A DNA stretch of 64,000 nucleotides from Dactylosporangium siamense (GCF_016862795.1 NZ_BONQ01000050.1:186001-250000), one strand, 5' to 3'; shown: positions 49,039 through 57,234, numbered from the stretch's first letter. Numbers and translations are program-made. The notes: generated by a model from the letters alone, not told the origin.

Positions 49039-50789
49039 GTGCTCCACTGGGCGGTGAGGGCTTCGCGGACGGCCCGGGACGCCTTGCGCACGGTCTTCGC
49101 CTGGTCCGAGTCGAGGCGCCGGGACAGGTCGGTGGGGCCGGTGCGGGCGTCGTGGGCGGCGACGCGGACCGCCGCCGCGACCCCTCGGACGTCGGCGTCG
49201 GTGGGGTGGTCGGCGTCGCTGACCGGCAGCAGACCGTCGCAGAAGCCGAGCGTGGCCCACTGCCGCACGTCGTAGGACAGCGGCGGGATGGTCCGGGCGA
49301 GCTGGTCCAGCTGCTCTACGGTGCGCCGGGTGATCTTCGCGGCGGCCTGCCTGTGCATGGCGTGGATCTCCACGCCGGGCGCGTCGAGGGCGAGGATCCG
49401 CGACGCCTGCAGGCCGTGGGCGAGGAACCCGCCGGACAGTGCCTGCCCGACGACGAGGGTGACGAGCGGGTGCCCGGCCACGCGGGCCGCGTCGGCGGCG
49501 TCGACGGCGGCCGCGATCGCCTGATAGAGCCCGGTCATCTCCTCGATCCGGCCGTAGGCCTGGCTGGGCAGGTCGACGACGGCGACGATCGCGCGCCGCT
49601 GCGGGCGACCGTCGTCCTGCGCGACGACGGCCCGGATGGTGCGGGCGAGGGCCGCGCACTCGGTCACCCCGACCTGTCCCTGCCTGGCCCGGTACCAGGG
49701 GTTGTCCGGGTCGGGGACGACCGCGAGATACGTGCTGTCGGCGGTGTCGGCCCGCAGCACCGAGTCGATGACGGGCTCCGGTGCGGCGCCGGCGAGGGCG
49801 GCGATCCAGGTCCGGCCGCGGTCACTCGGCCGCATCGAGGAGCGGGTGCCGCTGCTGCCCGGTTCCGCCTGGTCTGGTTCCGGCCGGCGCTGTGCCGTCG
49901 GCGGCTCGTAGGTCCCGCCCCACAGCGACGGCAGCCGCTCGGGCGCGGGCGGTGCGGCCGGGTCGACGGTGGCCAGCCGGGCGTCGAGGACGTCGAGACG
50001 CTCGCTGCGGTGCCGGCCCGCCGGGGCGACCCCGGCGGCCACGGCGTCGCGGACCGCGTCGCGCAGCGCGCCGGCGTCGTCGATGACGAGCGCGTCGGCC
50101 AGGCCGGTCCGGTGGCGCTGCACCCCGCCGTCGACGGCCCAGATCAGGTCGTGGTCGGCGGCGTCGAACTCCTCGACGCCCGCCTCCTGCTCGATGACGG
50201 CGGGACCGTTGAGCCCGATCCGCGCCTCCGGGGTGACGATCACCCGGGTGCACAGGCCGGTCGCGATGCTCAGCCCGCCGAACGACCCGACCGACCCCGC
50301 GACCACCCCGATCACCGGGGCCAGGGGCCGCAGTTCGAGCAGCGCGGCGCAGATCTCGGCGACCGCGTTGAGACCGAGGTTCGCCTCCTGCAGGCGGACC
50401 CCGCCGGTCTCCAGCAGCAGCACCGCCGGCATGGGTGCGCGGGCGGCCAGGCGCAGCGCCTCGGAGATCTTCGCGCCGGACACCTCGCCGATCCCGCCGC
50501 CCTGGAACGCCTGCTCGATGGACAGGACCACGGCGGGCGCGCCGGCCACGGTGCCGCGGGCGACGACCACCCCGTCGTCGGACTGCGGTGTCACGTCCTG
50601 CGGCACCAGCCACGGCGACTCGAGCCGGTCGAACGGGCCGCACAGCACGCGGGTCGTCCCGTCGTCCAGCAGGGCCTCGGCGCGGGTGAGCGCGTCGAGC
50701 TCCAGGAAGCTGCGGCGGCGCAGCACCCGCTCCCAGTCGACGGCGCCGCCGGCGGCCTGCGCGCCGAGCGCCTGCATCGTGGTGGTCAT
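49032..50789 (-). CDS. mdcD/mdcE: malonate decarboxylase beta-gamma fusion
   Basis: A 585-aa protein joining the two carboxytransferase-like subunits that decarboxylate malonyl-S-ACP. Residues 1-280 are MdcD-like (ARAPMPAVLLLETGGVRLQE, GSVGSFGGLSIATGLC). After a Pro/Arg linker (PPTAQRRPEPDQAEP) residues ~320-585 are MdcE-like (GQALSGGFLAHGLQASRILA, LDAPGVEIHAM). In Klebsiella and Pseudomonas these are separate genes. ATG 50789 has GAGGAGG upstream and overlaps mdcC. Confidence 0.9.
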   Translation of the reverse strand: MTTTMQALGAQAAGGAVDWERVLRRRSFLELDALTRAEALLDDGTTRVLCGPFDRLESPWLVPQDVTPQSDDGVVVARGTVAGAPAVVLSIEQAFQGGGIGEVSGAKISEALRLAARAPMPAVLLLETGGVRLQEANLGLNAVAEICAALLELRPLAPVIGVVAGSVGSFGGLSIATGLCTRVIVTPEARIGLNGPAVIEQEAGVEEFDAADHDLIWAVDGGVQRHRTGLADALVIDDAGALRDAVRDAVAAGVAPAGRHRSERLDVLDARLATVDPAAPPAPERLPSLWGGTYEPPTAQRRPEPDQAEPGSSGTRSSMRPSDRGRTWIAALAGAAPEPVIDSVLRADTADSTYLAVVPDPDNPWYRARQGQVGVTECAALARTIRAVVAQDDGRPQRRAIVAVVDLPSQAYGRIEEMTGLYQAIAAAVDAADAARVAGHPLVTLVVGQALSGGFLAHGLQASRILALDAPGVEIHAMHRQAAAKITRRTVEQLDQLARTIPPLSYDVRQWATLGFCDGLLPVSDADHPTDADVRGVAAAVRVAAHDARTGPTDLSRRLDSDQAKTVRKASRAVREALTAQWSTR

Positions 50790-51094
50790 GACGCCTCCTC
50801 GATCGGGCCGGCCTCGTGGGCGGCTTGCTGGAGCCGCAGCGTGACCAGCGCCGGGGTCGCGGCCGCGTCGTTGAGCTCCCACGAGCCCCGCACCGGCGTG
50901 CGGGCGAAGAACCGTTGCAGCGTGCTGCGCCAGACCTCGTCGAACCCCTCCACACTTGTTCGGACCCGAACAACGGCGACGTCGTCGGCGGTCGGTTCGA
51001 ACAGGACCTCGAGGTCGCCGGAGCCGACGACGCCGACGTGGGCGCGGCGCACGGCCCGCACCGTCGCCGGGAACGTGAAGTGCAGCGTCCGCAT
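50786..51094 (-). CDS. mdcC: malonate decarboxylase acyl-carrier protein (delta subunit)
   Basis: A 102-aa carrier protein. HVGVVGSGDLEVLFEP contains the Ser that receives the 2'-(5''-triphosphoribosyl)-3'-dephospho-CoA group; PALVTLRLQQAAHEAG is the C-terminal helix. Size and sequence fit MdcC. The start lies 1 bp after where mdcB would end if its frame were intact. It overlaps the mdcDE start by 4 bp. Confidence 0.9.
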   Translation of the reverse strand: MRTLHFTFPATVRAVRRAHVGVVGSGDLEVLFEPTADDVAVVRVRTSVEGFDEVWRSTLQRFFARTPVRGSWELNDAAATPALVTLRLQQAAHEAGPIEEAS

Positions 51095-51110
51095 GTCAGG
51101 TGAGTCCTTC

Positions 51111-51237
51111 CACAGCGTCAGGGAAGACCACAGCGTCGGGGAAGACCGCAGCGTCAGGGGAAGACCGCAGCGTCGGGGAAGACCGCAGCGTCGGGGACGA
51201 CCACAGCGTCAGGGGAGACCGCGGCGTCGAGGAAGAT
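51111..51237 (-). repeat. seven-unit 18-bp array at the end of mdcB
   Basis: Seven units of CRCAGCGTCRGGGAAGAC (51111-51237). Six are 18 bp; the third (51147-51165) is 19 bp with an extra G in a GGGG run, and contains the stop used by the long mdcB frame. Confidence 0.9.
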
Positions 51238-52068
51238 CGCGGCGGCGAGCACGTCGCCGCTGCCACCGGGTGACAGGTGGTGCCGGCGGCACAGCCGGTC
51301 GAGCCGGTCGAAGGCGGCGGCACCGGCGGCCGTGCCGGACCCGCCGGCCCGCAGCACCGCGGCCGCGCCGGTGCGCACGGCCCGCAGCCCGGCCGGCCCG
51401 GCCCGGTGCAGCAGGCAGGTGTCCTCGAGGCGGCTCATCGACGCCAGGAGCGCGCTGGTGCGGCCGTCCCGCCGCAGCACGGGCAGCGCGACCCGCACCA
51501 CGTGGGGGAAGCCGCGGCGGGCCTCACCCATCGCGCCGGGCGCGCCGTAGCGCAGCCGGACCCCGGTGCCGTGCGATGCGCGGCCGGCCCCGGTGCCGTG
51601 CGATGCGCGGCCGGCCCCGGTGCCGTGCGATGCGCGGCCGGCCCCGGGATCGTCGAGGGCGGCCAGTGCCGCGGCGAACCCGGCCGCCCCGGCGACGGTG
51701 CCCGTGGCGGCCAGTCCCGCGGCCAGGAGACCGAGCGCCCACAGGGCGCCGCGGTGGGTGTTCACGCCGCCGGTCGCCGCCAGCATCCGCCGTTCGCCGT
51801 CCCGCCCGATCCCGCCGATCTCGGCCCGCAGGTCGCGGCCCGGCGGCATCGACCGCGCCGCCGCGGCGCACGCGGCGATCGGCGCGGCGAGGGCGTCGGC
51901 GGAGGCGAGGAGCATCGGCAGCGTCATGTCCCGGTGCGCGCCGCCGCCGCGCCGGTCGACGAGCCCGGGCTTCGGCGTGTGCAGCGCCTCCTCGCGCAGC
52001 GCCCGCGCGGCGAGCCGGCCGAGCCGGGCGGGCGTCGGCGGCGCCGACGTGACCGTGTCGATGGCCAT
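51154..52068 (-). CDS. mdcB: triphosphoribosyl-dephospho-CoA synthase, frameshifted 3' end
   Basis: A 304-aa protein that makes the prosthetic-group precursor. CitG/MdcB motifs: LHTPKPGLVDRRGGGAHRDM, GVNTHRGALWALG, DTCLLHRAGPAGL and LSPGGSGDVLAA. Two tandem arrays intrude: a 27-bp triplet (GTGAGRASH x3) mid-gene, and an 18-bp array at the 3' end. A 19-bp unit in the latter puts the stop at 51154; without the extra G the frame would run to 51096 (323 aa), 1 bp before mdcC. The catalytic core is upstream of the shift and so may be intact. Confidence 0.85.
   Translation of the reverse strand: MAIDTVTSAPPTPARLGRLAARALREEALHTPKPGLVDRRGGGAHRDMTLPMLLASADALAAPIAACAAAARSMPPGRDLRAEIGGIGRDGERRMLAATGGVNTHRGALWALGLLAAGLAATGTVAGAAGFAAALAALDDPGAGRASHGTGAGRASHGTGAGRASHGTGVRLRYGAPGAMGEARRGFPHVVRVALPVLRRDGRTSALLASMSRLEDTCLLHRAGPAGLRAVRTGAAAVLRAGGSGTAAGAAAFDRLDRLCRRHHLSPGGSGDVLAAAIFLDAAVSPDAVVVPDAAVFPDAAVFP
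51561..51641 (-). repeat. three 27-bp perfect repeats inside mdcB
   Basis: Units beginning at 51561, 51588 and 51615 encode the nine-residue block GTGAGRASH three times, in frame. They are essentially identical, so the expansion is recent. Confidence 0.9.
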
Positions 52069-52080
52069 GGGGATCCCCCG

Positions 52081-52114
52081 TTCACCAGTTGCGGAACTTC
52101 ACCAGTTGCGGAAC
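52081..52114 (-). repeat. 17-bp duplication of the mdcA stop region
   Basis: TTCACCAGTTGCGGAAC occurs twice head to tail (52081-52097 and 52098-52114). The second copy encodes the last residues and TGA of mdcA; the first is an extra copy after it. Confidence 0.95.
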
Positions 52115-53742
52115 TGGGCCGGCGGCTCGTAGAGGCCGCGGGACCAGGCGACCAGGTCGCCGATGCTGCGCGCGGCGAGCAGCGACCGGTCGGCGAGGGA
52201 CGGGTCGACCTTGAGGTCCTGGGGGAGGGCGACGAGACCGTCCCGGCGCAGCCGTTCCACGCTGCCCGGGTCCGCGCCGCGCCCGAGCGGCGTCACACCC
52301 GCGATCGCGGCGAGGGCCGCCCTGCGGTCGACCAGGGACGGCGCCTTGTACAGGTACGCGACGCCCTCCTCGGTGACGACGTGGCTGACGTCGTCGCCGT
52401 AGATCATCACCGGCGGGATCGGCATCCCCGCGTCCCTGCCCACCTGGACCGCGTCGAGGGACTCCACGAACGTCGGCGTCCCGCTCGACTGGAACGTCTC
52501 CGCGATCTGCACGACGAGCTTGCGGCCGCGCAGGTCGGCGGCGTCGCCGTGCTGCAGGTCCAGCCAGGCGGGCGTGGCGTGCCGCCGGCCGTGCGGGTCG
52601 TGCCCCATGTTCGGCGCCCCGCCGAACCCGGACAGCCGGCCCTCGGTGACCGTCGAGGAGTTCGCCCGAGCGTCCATCTGCAGCGTCGAGCCGATGAACA
52701 TGTCGATCGCGTACTGCCCGGCGAGCTGGCACAGCACCCGGTTCGAGCGCAGCGACCCGTCGGCGCCGGTGAAGAAGACGTCGGGTCGTTCGGCCACGTA
52801 CCGGTTCATGCCGGACTCGCCGCCGAAGCAGTGCACCGACTCGACCCAGCCCGACTCGATCGCCGGGATGAGCGTGGGATGCGGGTTCAGGGTCCAGTTG
52901 CGGCAGATCTGCCCCTTCAGCCCGAGCTGCTCGCCGTACGTGGGCAGGATGAGCTCGATCGCCGCGGTGCTGAACCCGACGCCGTGGTTGAGCGACACCA
53001 CCTGGTGCCGTTCGTAGACGCCGCGCAGCGCGAGCATCGCCTGCAGGATCTGCACCGGGCCGATCGCCTTCGGGTCGCGGGTGAACAGCGGCTCCAGGAA
53101 GAACGGGCGGTCGGCCCGCACGACCAGGTCGATCCAGTCACCCGGGATGTCCACCCTCGGCAGCGTCCCGGCCGGCACGATCTCGTCGGCCTGCACCACG
53201 ACGATCCCGTCGTGGAACGCGGTCGCCTCGGCGATCGTCGGGGTGTCCTCGGTGTTCGGCCCGGTGTACAGGTTGCCGTGCTGGTCCGCCGCCGACGCGC
53301 ACAGCAGCGCGACGTCCGGCCGGAGGTCCACGAGCATCCGCGCGTACAGCTCGACGTAGGTGTGGATGGCGCCGACCGACACCGTGCCGTCCGCGACCAG
53401 CTGCGCCATCCGCACGCTCTGCGGCCCCGCGTAGGCCAGGTCCAGCCGGCTTGCGAGGCCCTGCTCGAACAGGTCGAGGTGCTCGGCGCGGGACACCGAC
53501 CCGATCAGCATGTGCAGGTCGTGCAGCCGGCCCGGGTCGCATCCGGCCAGGGTCCGGCTCAGGTAGTCCGCCTGCTTCTGGTTGTCACCCTCCAGCGCCA
53601 CCCGGTCGCCCGGGTGGATGACGGCCTCCAGCACCTGCCGCAGCGCGTCGGGCCGGATCAGCTTGCCGTCGACATGCTCGGTGGCGGCCGCGATCCGCTG
53701 GCGCTTCGCGGTGCGTCGCTTGTCCCAGACTGTCCCGCTCAT
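52099..53742 (-). CDS. mdcA: malonate decarboxylase alpha subunit (acetyl-ACP:malonate transferase)
   Basis: A 547-aa CoA-transferase-like subunit that swaps acetyl for malonyl on the carrier protein. Conserved segments: DRVALEGDNQKQADYLSRTL, EIVPAGTLPRVDIPGDWIDL, NHGVGFSTAAIELILPTYGE and GGESGMNRYVAERPDVFFTG. Length matches the family. ATG 53742 has GGTGGGAAG upstream. First gene of the mdc operon; no malonate transporter or LysR-type mdcR is linked. Confidence 0.93.
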   Translation of the reverse strand: MSGTVWDKRRTAKRQRIAAATEHVDGKLIRPDALRQVLEAVIHPGDRVALEGDNQKQADYLSRTLAGCDPGRLHDLHMLIGSVSRAEHLDLFEQGLASRLDLAYAGPQSVRMAQLVADGTVSVGAIHTYVELYARMLVDLRPDVALLCASAADQHGNLYTGPNTEDTPTIAEATAFHDGIVVVQADEIVPAGTLPRVDIPGDWIDLVVRADRPFFLEPLFTRDPKAIGPVQILQAMLALRGVYERHQVVSLNHGVGFSTAAIELILPTYGEQLGLKGQICRNWTLNPHPTLIPAIESGWVESVHCFGGESGMNRYVAERPDVFFTGADGSLRSNRVLCQLAGQYAIDMFIGSTLQMDARANSSTVTEGRLSGFGGAPNMGHDPHGRRHATPAWLDLQHGDAADLRGRKLVVQIAETFQSSGTPTFVESLDAVQVGRDAGMPIPPVMIYGDDVSHVVTEEGVAYLYKAPSLVDRRAALAAIAGVTPLGRGADPGSVERLRRDGLVALPQDLKVDPSLADRSLLAARSIGDLVAWSRGLYEPPAQFRNW

Positions 53743-53778
53743 CGGCTTCCCACCCATCAGCCGTCGCGTAGGTCTCCC

Positions 53779-53784
53779 ACCGTA
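53779..53784 (-). promoter_or_regulatory. -10 box for the mdc operon
   Basis: TACGGT on the minus strand, about 37 bp before ATG 53742. TTGTGG (53809-53804) is a possible -35 with 19-bp spacing and lies in the left palindrome, so a bound regulator would occlude it. Confidence 0.4.
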
Positions 53785-53798
53785 CTGCGCGAAATCCC

Positions 53799-53823
53799 TT
53801 GTGCCACAACGTTTGTGCCGCAA
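53799..53823. promoter_or_regulatory. twin operators TTGTGCCACAA / TTGTGCCGCAA
   Basis: A perfect 11-bp palindrome (53799-53809) and a one-mismatch copy (53813-53823), 14 bp apart, between the divergent mdcA and benzoylformate decarboxylase genes. They probably bind one regulator that controls both directions; the regulator gene is not here. Confidence 0.6.
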
Positions 53824-53844
53824 GGGCGAGGGCAGACGCGGGGC

Positions 53845-55467
53845 GTGGCCCAGAGCGGAAGCGTCAGAGACGCGTTCTACGACGTGTTGCGCACCCACGG
53901 CATCACCACCATCTTCGGCAACCCCGGGTCCAACGAGCTGCCGCTGCTCAAACGGGTGCCCGACGACTTCCGCTACGTCCTGGCCCTGCACGAGGGCGTC
54001 GCGGTCGGGCTGGCCGACGGCTTCGCGCAGGCGTCCGGTGTCCCGTCGGTGGTGAACCTGCACGCGGCCGCCGGCACCGGCAACGCGATGGGCAACCTCA
54101 CCAACACCCAGTCCGGCCACGTGCCGGTCGTCGTCACGTCCGGCCAGCAGTCCCGCCGGTACGCGGCCCTGAACGCGTTGCTCACCAACGTCGACGCCCC
54201 GCAGCTGGCCCGGCCGCTGGTGAAGTGGAGCACCGAGCCACTGCGCGCGCAGGACGTCCCCCTGGCGGTGTCCAAGGGGATCCTGCTCGCCGCCGCCGCT
54301 CCGGCCGGACCCGTGTACGTGTCGATCCCGCTCGACGACTGGGACCGCGACGCCGACCCGGCGGCCCTGCGGCTGCTGACCGGCCGCGCGGTGCACGGGG
54401 CACCGGTCGCCGCGGAAGGGCCGCTGCGCGCGTTGGCGGAGCGGCTGGGTACCGCGGCAAACCCCGTCCTCGTGCTCGGCCCCGACGTCGACAACGAAGC
54501 GGGATGGACCGGCGCGGTGCGGCTCGCGGACCGGCTGCGGCTGCCGGTGTGGGTCGCGCCGAGCCCGTCGCGCTGCCCGTTCCCCACCCGGCACCCGTCG
54601 TTTCAGGGGTTGCTGCCCGCCGGTGTCGGCACGGTCGCCGACCGGCTCGCCGGCCACGACCTGGTCGCCGTCTTCGGCGCCGCGGTGTTCCGCTACCACG
54701 AGGCGGTCGGCGGCGACTTCCTGCCCGCCGGGACCGACCTGTGCTGCGTGACCGCCGACCCCGACGAGGCGGCCCGCGCCCCGATGGGCACCGCCGTCGT
54801 CGGCGACCCGTCCGACGCGCTGACCCGCGTCGCGCAGCACGTGCCACAACGAACGCAACAACGAACGCCGGTCGACCACGCGCCGCCCGCCGACGCCGGC
54901 GGACCCCCGTTCACGGCCGAGGCGATCCTCGACGCGGTCGACGAGGCCAAGGACGACGACACCGTGGTGGTGCTGGAGTGGACGTCGGCGGACATGATCT
55001 GGGACCGCCTCGACCTGACCCGCCCCGGCAGCCTGTACTTCCCGGCGTCCGGCGGGCTCGGCTGGGGCCTGCCCGCCGCCGTCGGCGTCCAGCTCGCCGA
55101 CCCGGCCCGCCGCGTCATCGCACTCATCGGCGACGGCGCTTTGCAGTACACGGTCAGCGGCCTGTGGACGGCGGCCCAGCACCGGGTGCCGGTGGTGTTC
55201 GTGGTGCCGCGCAACGAGGAGTACGCCGCCCTCAAACAGTTCACGGAGCTGATGGACGCCCCGGACACCCCCGGCCTCGACCTGCCCGGCATGGACGTCG
55301 TCGGCCTCGCCACGTCCTACGGGGTGCCCGCCGTGCGGGTCGACTCGCTGTCGTCGTTCGGCACCGAACTGCGCCGCGCGCTCGCGGATGACGGCCCACG
55401 CCTGATCGAGGTCCCGGAGCGTCGGATTAGGGTGTCTCGTCATGACGGTGGTAGCGGTACGCGGTGA
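53845..55467 (+). CDS. mdlC: benzoylformate decarboxylase, ThDP-dependent
   Basis: A 540-aa thiamine-diphosphate enzyme. The cofactor-activating Glu is in LHEGVAVG (residue 50), the active-site histidines in NLHAAAGTG (73) and RHPSFQG (near 250), and the ThDP/Mg motif is GDGALQY...NEEY (near 429). These match benzoylformate decarboxylase, which converts phenylglyoxylate to benzaldehyde in mandelate breakdown. No mandelate genes are adjacent, so related 2-ketoacid decarboxylase activity is possible. GTG 53845 start. It is divergent from mdcA. Confidence 0.85.
   Translation: MAQSGSVRDAFYDVLRTHGITTIFGNPGSNELPLLKRVPDDFRYVLALHEGVAVGLADGFAQASGVPSVVNLHAAAGTGNAMGNLTNTQSGHVPVVVTSGQQSRRYAALNALLTNVDAPQLARPLVKWSTEPLRAQDVPLAVSKGILLAAAAPAGPVYVSIPLDDWDRDADPAALRLLTGRAVHGAPVAAEGPLRALAERLGTAANPVLVLGPDVDNEAGWTGAVRLADRLRLPVWVAPSPSRCPFPTRHPSFQGLLPAGVGTVADRLAGHDLVAVFGAAVFRYHEAVGGDFLPAGTDLCCVTADPDEAARAPMGTAVVGDPSDALTRVAQHVPQRTQQRTPVDHAPPADAGGPPFTAEAILDAVDEAKDDDTVVVLEWTSADMIWDRLDLTRPGSLYFPASGGLGWGLPAAVGVQLADPARRVIALIGDGALQYTVSGLWTAAQHRVPVVFVVPRNEEYAALKQFTELMDAPDTPGLDLPGMDVVGLATSYGVPAVRVDSLSSFGTELRRALADDGPRLIEVPERRIRVSRHDGGSGTR
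55428..55433 (+). promoter_or_regulatory. possible -10 box for the SIMPL gene
   Basis: TAGGGT lies 8 nt before ATG 55442, inside the end of the decarboxylase gene. The spacing is one base longer than in the other leaderless starts here. Confidence 0.35.
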
Positions 55468-56095
55468 GGCAACCCGTGAGGTCGACCCGGAACTGGCCGA
55501 GTTCACGGTGGTGGTCTCCGCCCGGGACAAGGACCGGCAGACGACCCTGACCCGGCTGCGGGAGCGGGCCGACGCGCTGCGGGAGCTGCTCGACCGGCAC
55601 GGCGAGGCGGTCGAACGGCGCGAGACCAGCGGGTTGCACGTCCACGCGGAGCTGGGCAAGAAGGGGGAGCGGGTCGCGGCGTACTCCGGCAGCGTGGTCA
55701 CCACGGTGACGGTGCACGACTTCGCCGCGCTGGGGGAGCTGCTGCTGACGGTCGCGAACCAGGACCAGACGCACGTGGACGGCCCGAGATGGTCCCTGCG
55801 CCCGGACAGCGCGGTGCACAAGGAGGTGCGCCGCGCCGCGGTCGCCGACGCGATCGCCCGGGGCAAGGAGTACGCGGAGGCCCTCGGCGCGCAGGTCGTC
55901 GACCTTCTCGAGCTGTCCGATCCGGGGCTGCGCGGCGAAGCGGTGCCCCTTGGCATGTTCCAGTCCTACGACGTGCAGGCGAAGTCGCGGGGCGCCTACG
56001 GCGGCGCGCCGCTGCAGCTGGACCCGCAGCGGCAGCGGGTGCGGGCGGCGGTCGAGGCCCGGTTCACGATCACCACACCGGACCTGGGGGCTTGA
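55442..56095 (+). CDS. SIMPL-domain (DUF541) protein
   Basis: A 217-aa protein. VAVRGEATREVDPELAEFTV and LTRLRERADALRELLDRHGE are typical of the SIMPL domain (also called DUF541), found in bacterial envelope and stress proteins. There is no signal peptide. It overlaps the upstream decarboxylase by 26 bp but may have its own promoter. Function unknown. Confidence 0.85.
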   Translation: MTVVAVRGEATREVDPELAEFTVVVSARDKDRQTTLTRLRERADALRELLDRHGEAVERRETSGLHVHAELGKKGERVAAYSGSVVTTVTVHDFAALGELLLTVANQDQTHVDGPRWSLRPDSAVHKEVRRAAVADAIARGKEYAEALGAQVVDLLELSDPGLRGEAVPLGMFQSYDVQAKSRGAYGGAPLQLDPQRQRVRAAVEARFTITTPDLGA

Positions 56096-56098
56096 TAT

Positions 56099-56114
56099 GC
56101 AAGCAATTACTTGC
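56099..56114. promoter_or_regulatory. candidate ArsR operator
   Basis: GCAAGCAATTACTTGC is a 16-bp near-perfect palindrome (14/16) directly upstream of the ArsR -10 box. Its AT-rich core stands out from the surrounding GC. Autoregulation is likely (inference). Confidence 0.6.
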
Positions 56115-56115
56115 C

Positions 56116-56121
56116 TATCAT
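56116..56121 (+). promoter_or_regulatory. -10 box for the leaderless ArsR gene
   Basis: TATCAT precedes GTG 56129 by 7 nt and lies 1 bp after the palindrome. Confidence 0.5.
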
Positions 56122-56128
56122 CGTCAGG

Positions 56129-56413
56129 GTGAGCGACGTCTTCAAAGCGCTCGCCGACCCGACCCGCCGTGCGATCGTTGACGAGCTCACCGACCGCGAC
56201 GGGCAGACGTTGTTCGAGCTCTGCGGCCGTCTCACCATGAAGCACCAGATCAACTCGTCCCGCCAGGCGATCTCCCAGCACCTGGAGCTGCTGGAGAGCG
56301 CCGGGCTGGTCGTGGTGCGGCGGGAGGGTCGCTACAAGTTCCATCACCTCGACACCGGACCGCTGCGCGACATCGTCGAGCGGTGGCTGACCCCACGGAC
56401 GAAGGACACCTGA
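56129..56413 (+). CDS. ArsR-family transcriptional regulator
   Basis: A 94-aa winged-helix regulator: FKALADPTRRAIVDELTDRD, HQINSSRQAISQHLELLESA and VVVRREGRYKFHHLDTGPL. No clear Cys metal site is visible, so it is probably not a metal sensor of the ArsR/SmtB type. GTG 56129 chosen for the leaderless promoter. It overlaps the VOC gene by 1 bp (TGATG). This pair resembles ArsR/glyoxalase-like operons that respond to small organic compounds. Confidence 0.85.
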   Translation: MSDVFKALADPTRRAIVDELTDRDGQTLFELCGRLTMKHQINSSRQAISQHLELLESAGLVVVRREGRYKFHHLDTGPLRDIVERWLTPRTKDT

Positions 56414-56799
56414 TGATCATCAACCTGGCGAGCGTGCTCGTCGACGACCAGGCCAAGGCGCTGAAGTTCTACACCGAGGTGCTCGGCTTCGTGAAGAAGC
56501 ACGACATCCCGATGGGGGAGTTCAGCTGGCTGACCGTGGTGTCGCCGGAGCGCCCCGACGGCGTCGAACTGGTGCTCGAGCCGTCCAGCCACCCGGCCGT
56601 CGGGCCGTTCAAGGCGGCGCTGGTCGAGGACGGCATCCCCTTCACGTCCTTCGCCGTCGACGACGTGCAGAAGGAATACGAACGGATGCGCGCCCTCGGC
56701 GTCGTGTTCACCCAGCAGCCGACCGAGATGGGCCCGGTCACCGTCGCGACCTTCGACGACACCTGCGGCAACCTCATCCAGATCGCCCAGCAGAACTGA
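56413..56799 (+). CDS. VOC-family (glyoxalase-like) protein
   Basis: A 128-aa vicinal-oxygen-chelate protein: LASVLVDDQAKALKFYTEVL, SPERPDGVELVLEPSSHPA, FTSFAVDDVQKEYERMRALG and a DDTCGNLIQIAQQN end. Such proteins bind or transform small molecules and may confer resistance, but substrate is unknown. It is translated from TGATG with the ArsR regulator. Confidence 0.88.
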   Translation: MIINLASVLVDDQAKALKFYTEVLGFVKKHDIPMGEFSWLTVVSPERPDGVELVLEPSSHPAVGPFKAALVEDGIPFTSFAVDDVQKEYERMRALGVVFTQQPTEMGPVTVATFDDTCGNLIQIAQQN

Positions 56800-56850
56800 T
56801 CGTCAGGAACGTACAAGACACGCGTTCGTAGCAGCGCGCACGATGGTCCC

Positions 56851-57234
56851 ATGCGACCGGTGAACCTGACCGAGGCCCTGGCCTCCTTCGACGACGTGTA
56901 CAGCCCGCGGATCGTGGCCCGGGTCAACGACTACGACGTGCGCATCGCCCACACCCTGGGCGAACACGTCTGGCACGTGCACGAGCACACCGACGAGTTC
57001 TTCCTCGTCCTGGACGGCCGGTTCGACGTCGCGATCCGCGACGAGCACGGCGAACACACCGTGACCCTCAACCAGGGCGACACGTTCGTCGTGCCGCGCG
57101 GCGTCGAACACCGCCCGTCCTCGCCCGGCGGCGCGATCCTCATGTTCGAGCCGTCCGGCACCGTCACCACCGGCGACCGCCACGACGGCGCGGTGCCCGG
57201 CCACGTCGACAGCACCGCCGGCCACGACCTGTGA
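56851..57234 (+). CDS. cupin-domain protein
   Basis: A 127-aa single-domain cupin. Metal ligands are in HVWHVHEHTDEFFLVLDG (two His and Glu) and the later VPRGVEHRPSSPGG His. Its role is unknown. The GTGA at its end overlaps the phosphotransferase gene, so the two probably function together. Confidence 0.85.
   Translation: MRPVNLTEALASFDDVYSPRIVARVNDYDVRIAHTLGEHVWHVHEHTDEFFLVLDGRFDVAIRDEHGEHTVTLNQGDTFVVPRGVEHRPSSPGGAILMFEPSGTVTTGDRHDGAVPGHVDSTAGHDL

Noticed and set aside
51277-53844. Reading frame extending upstream of the benzoylformate decarboxylase
   Set aside because: The extension is antisense to mdcA and mdcB and is low complexity; the enzyme begins naturally at GTG 53845.
53743-55956. 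Minus-strand extension upstream of mdcA
   Set aside because: It would run antisense through the decarboxylase gene; mdcA homology starts at ATG 53742 with a ribosome-binding site.
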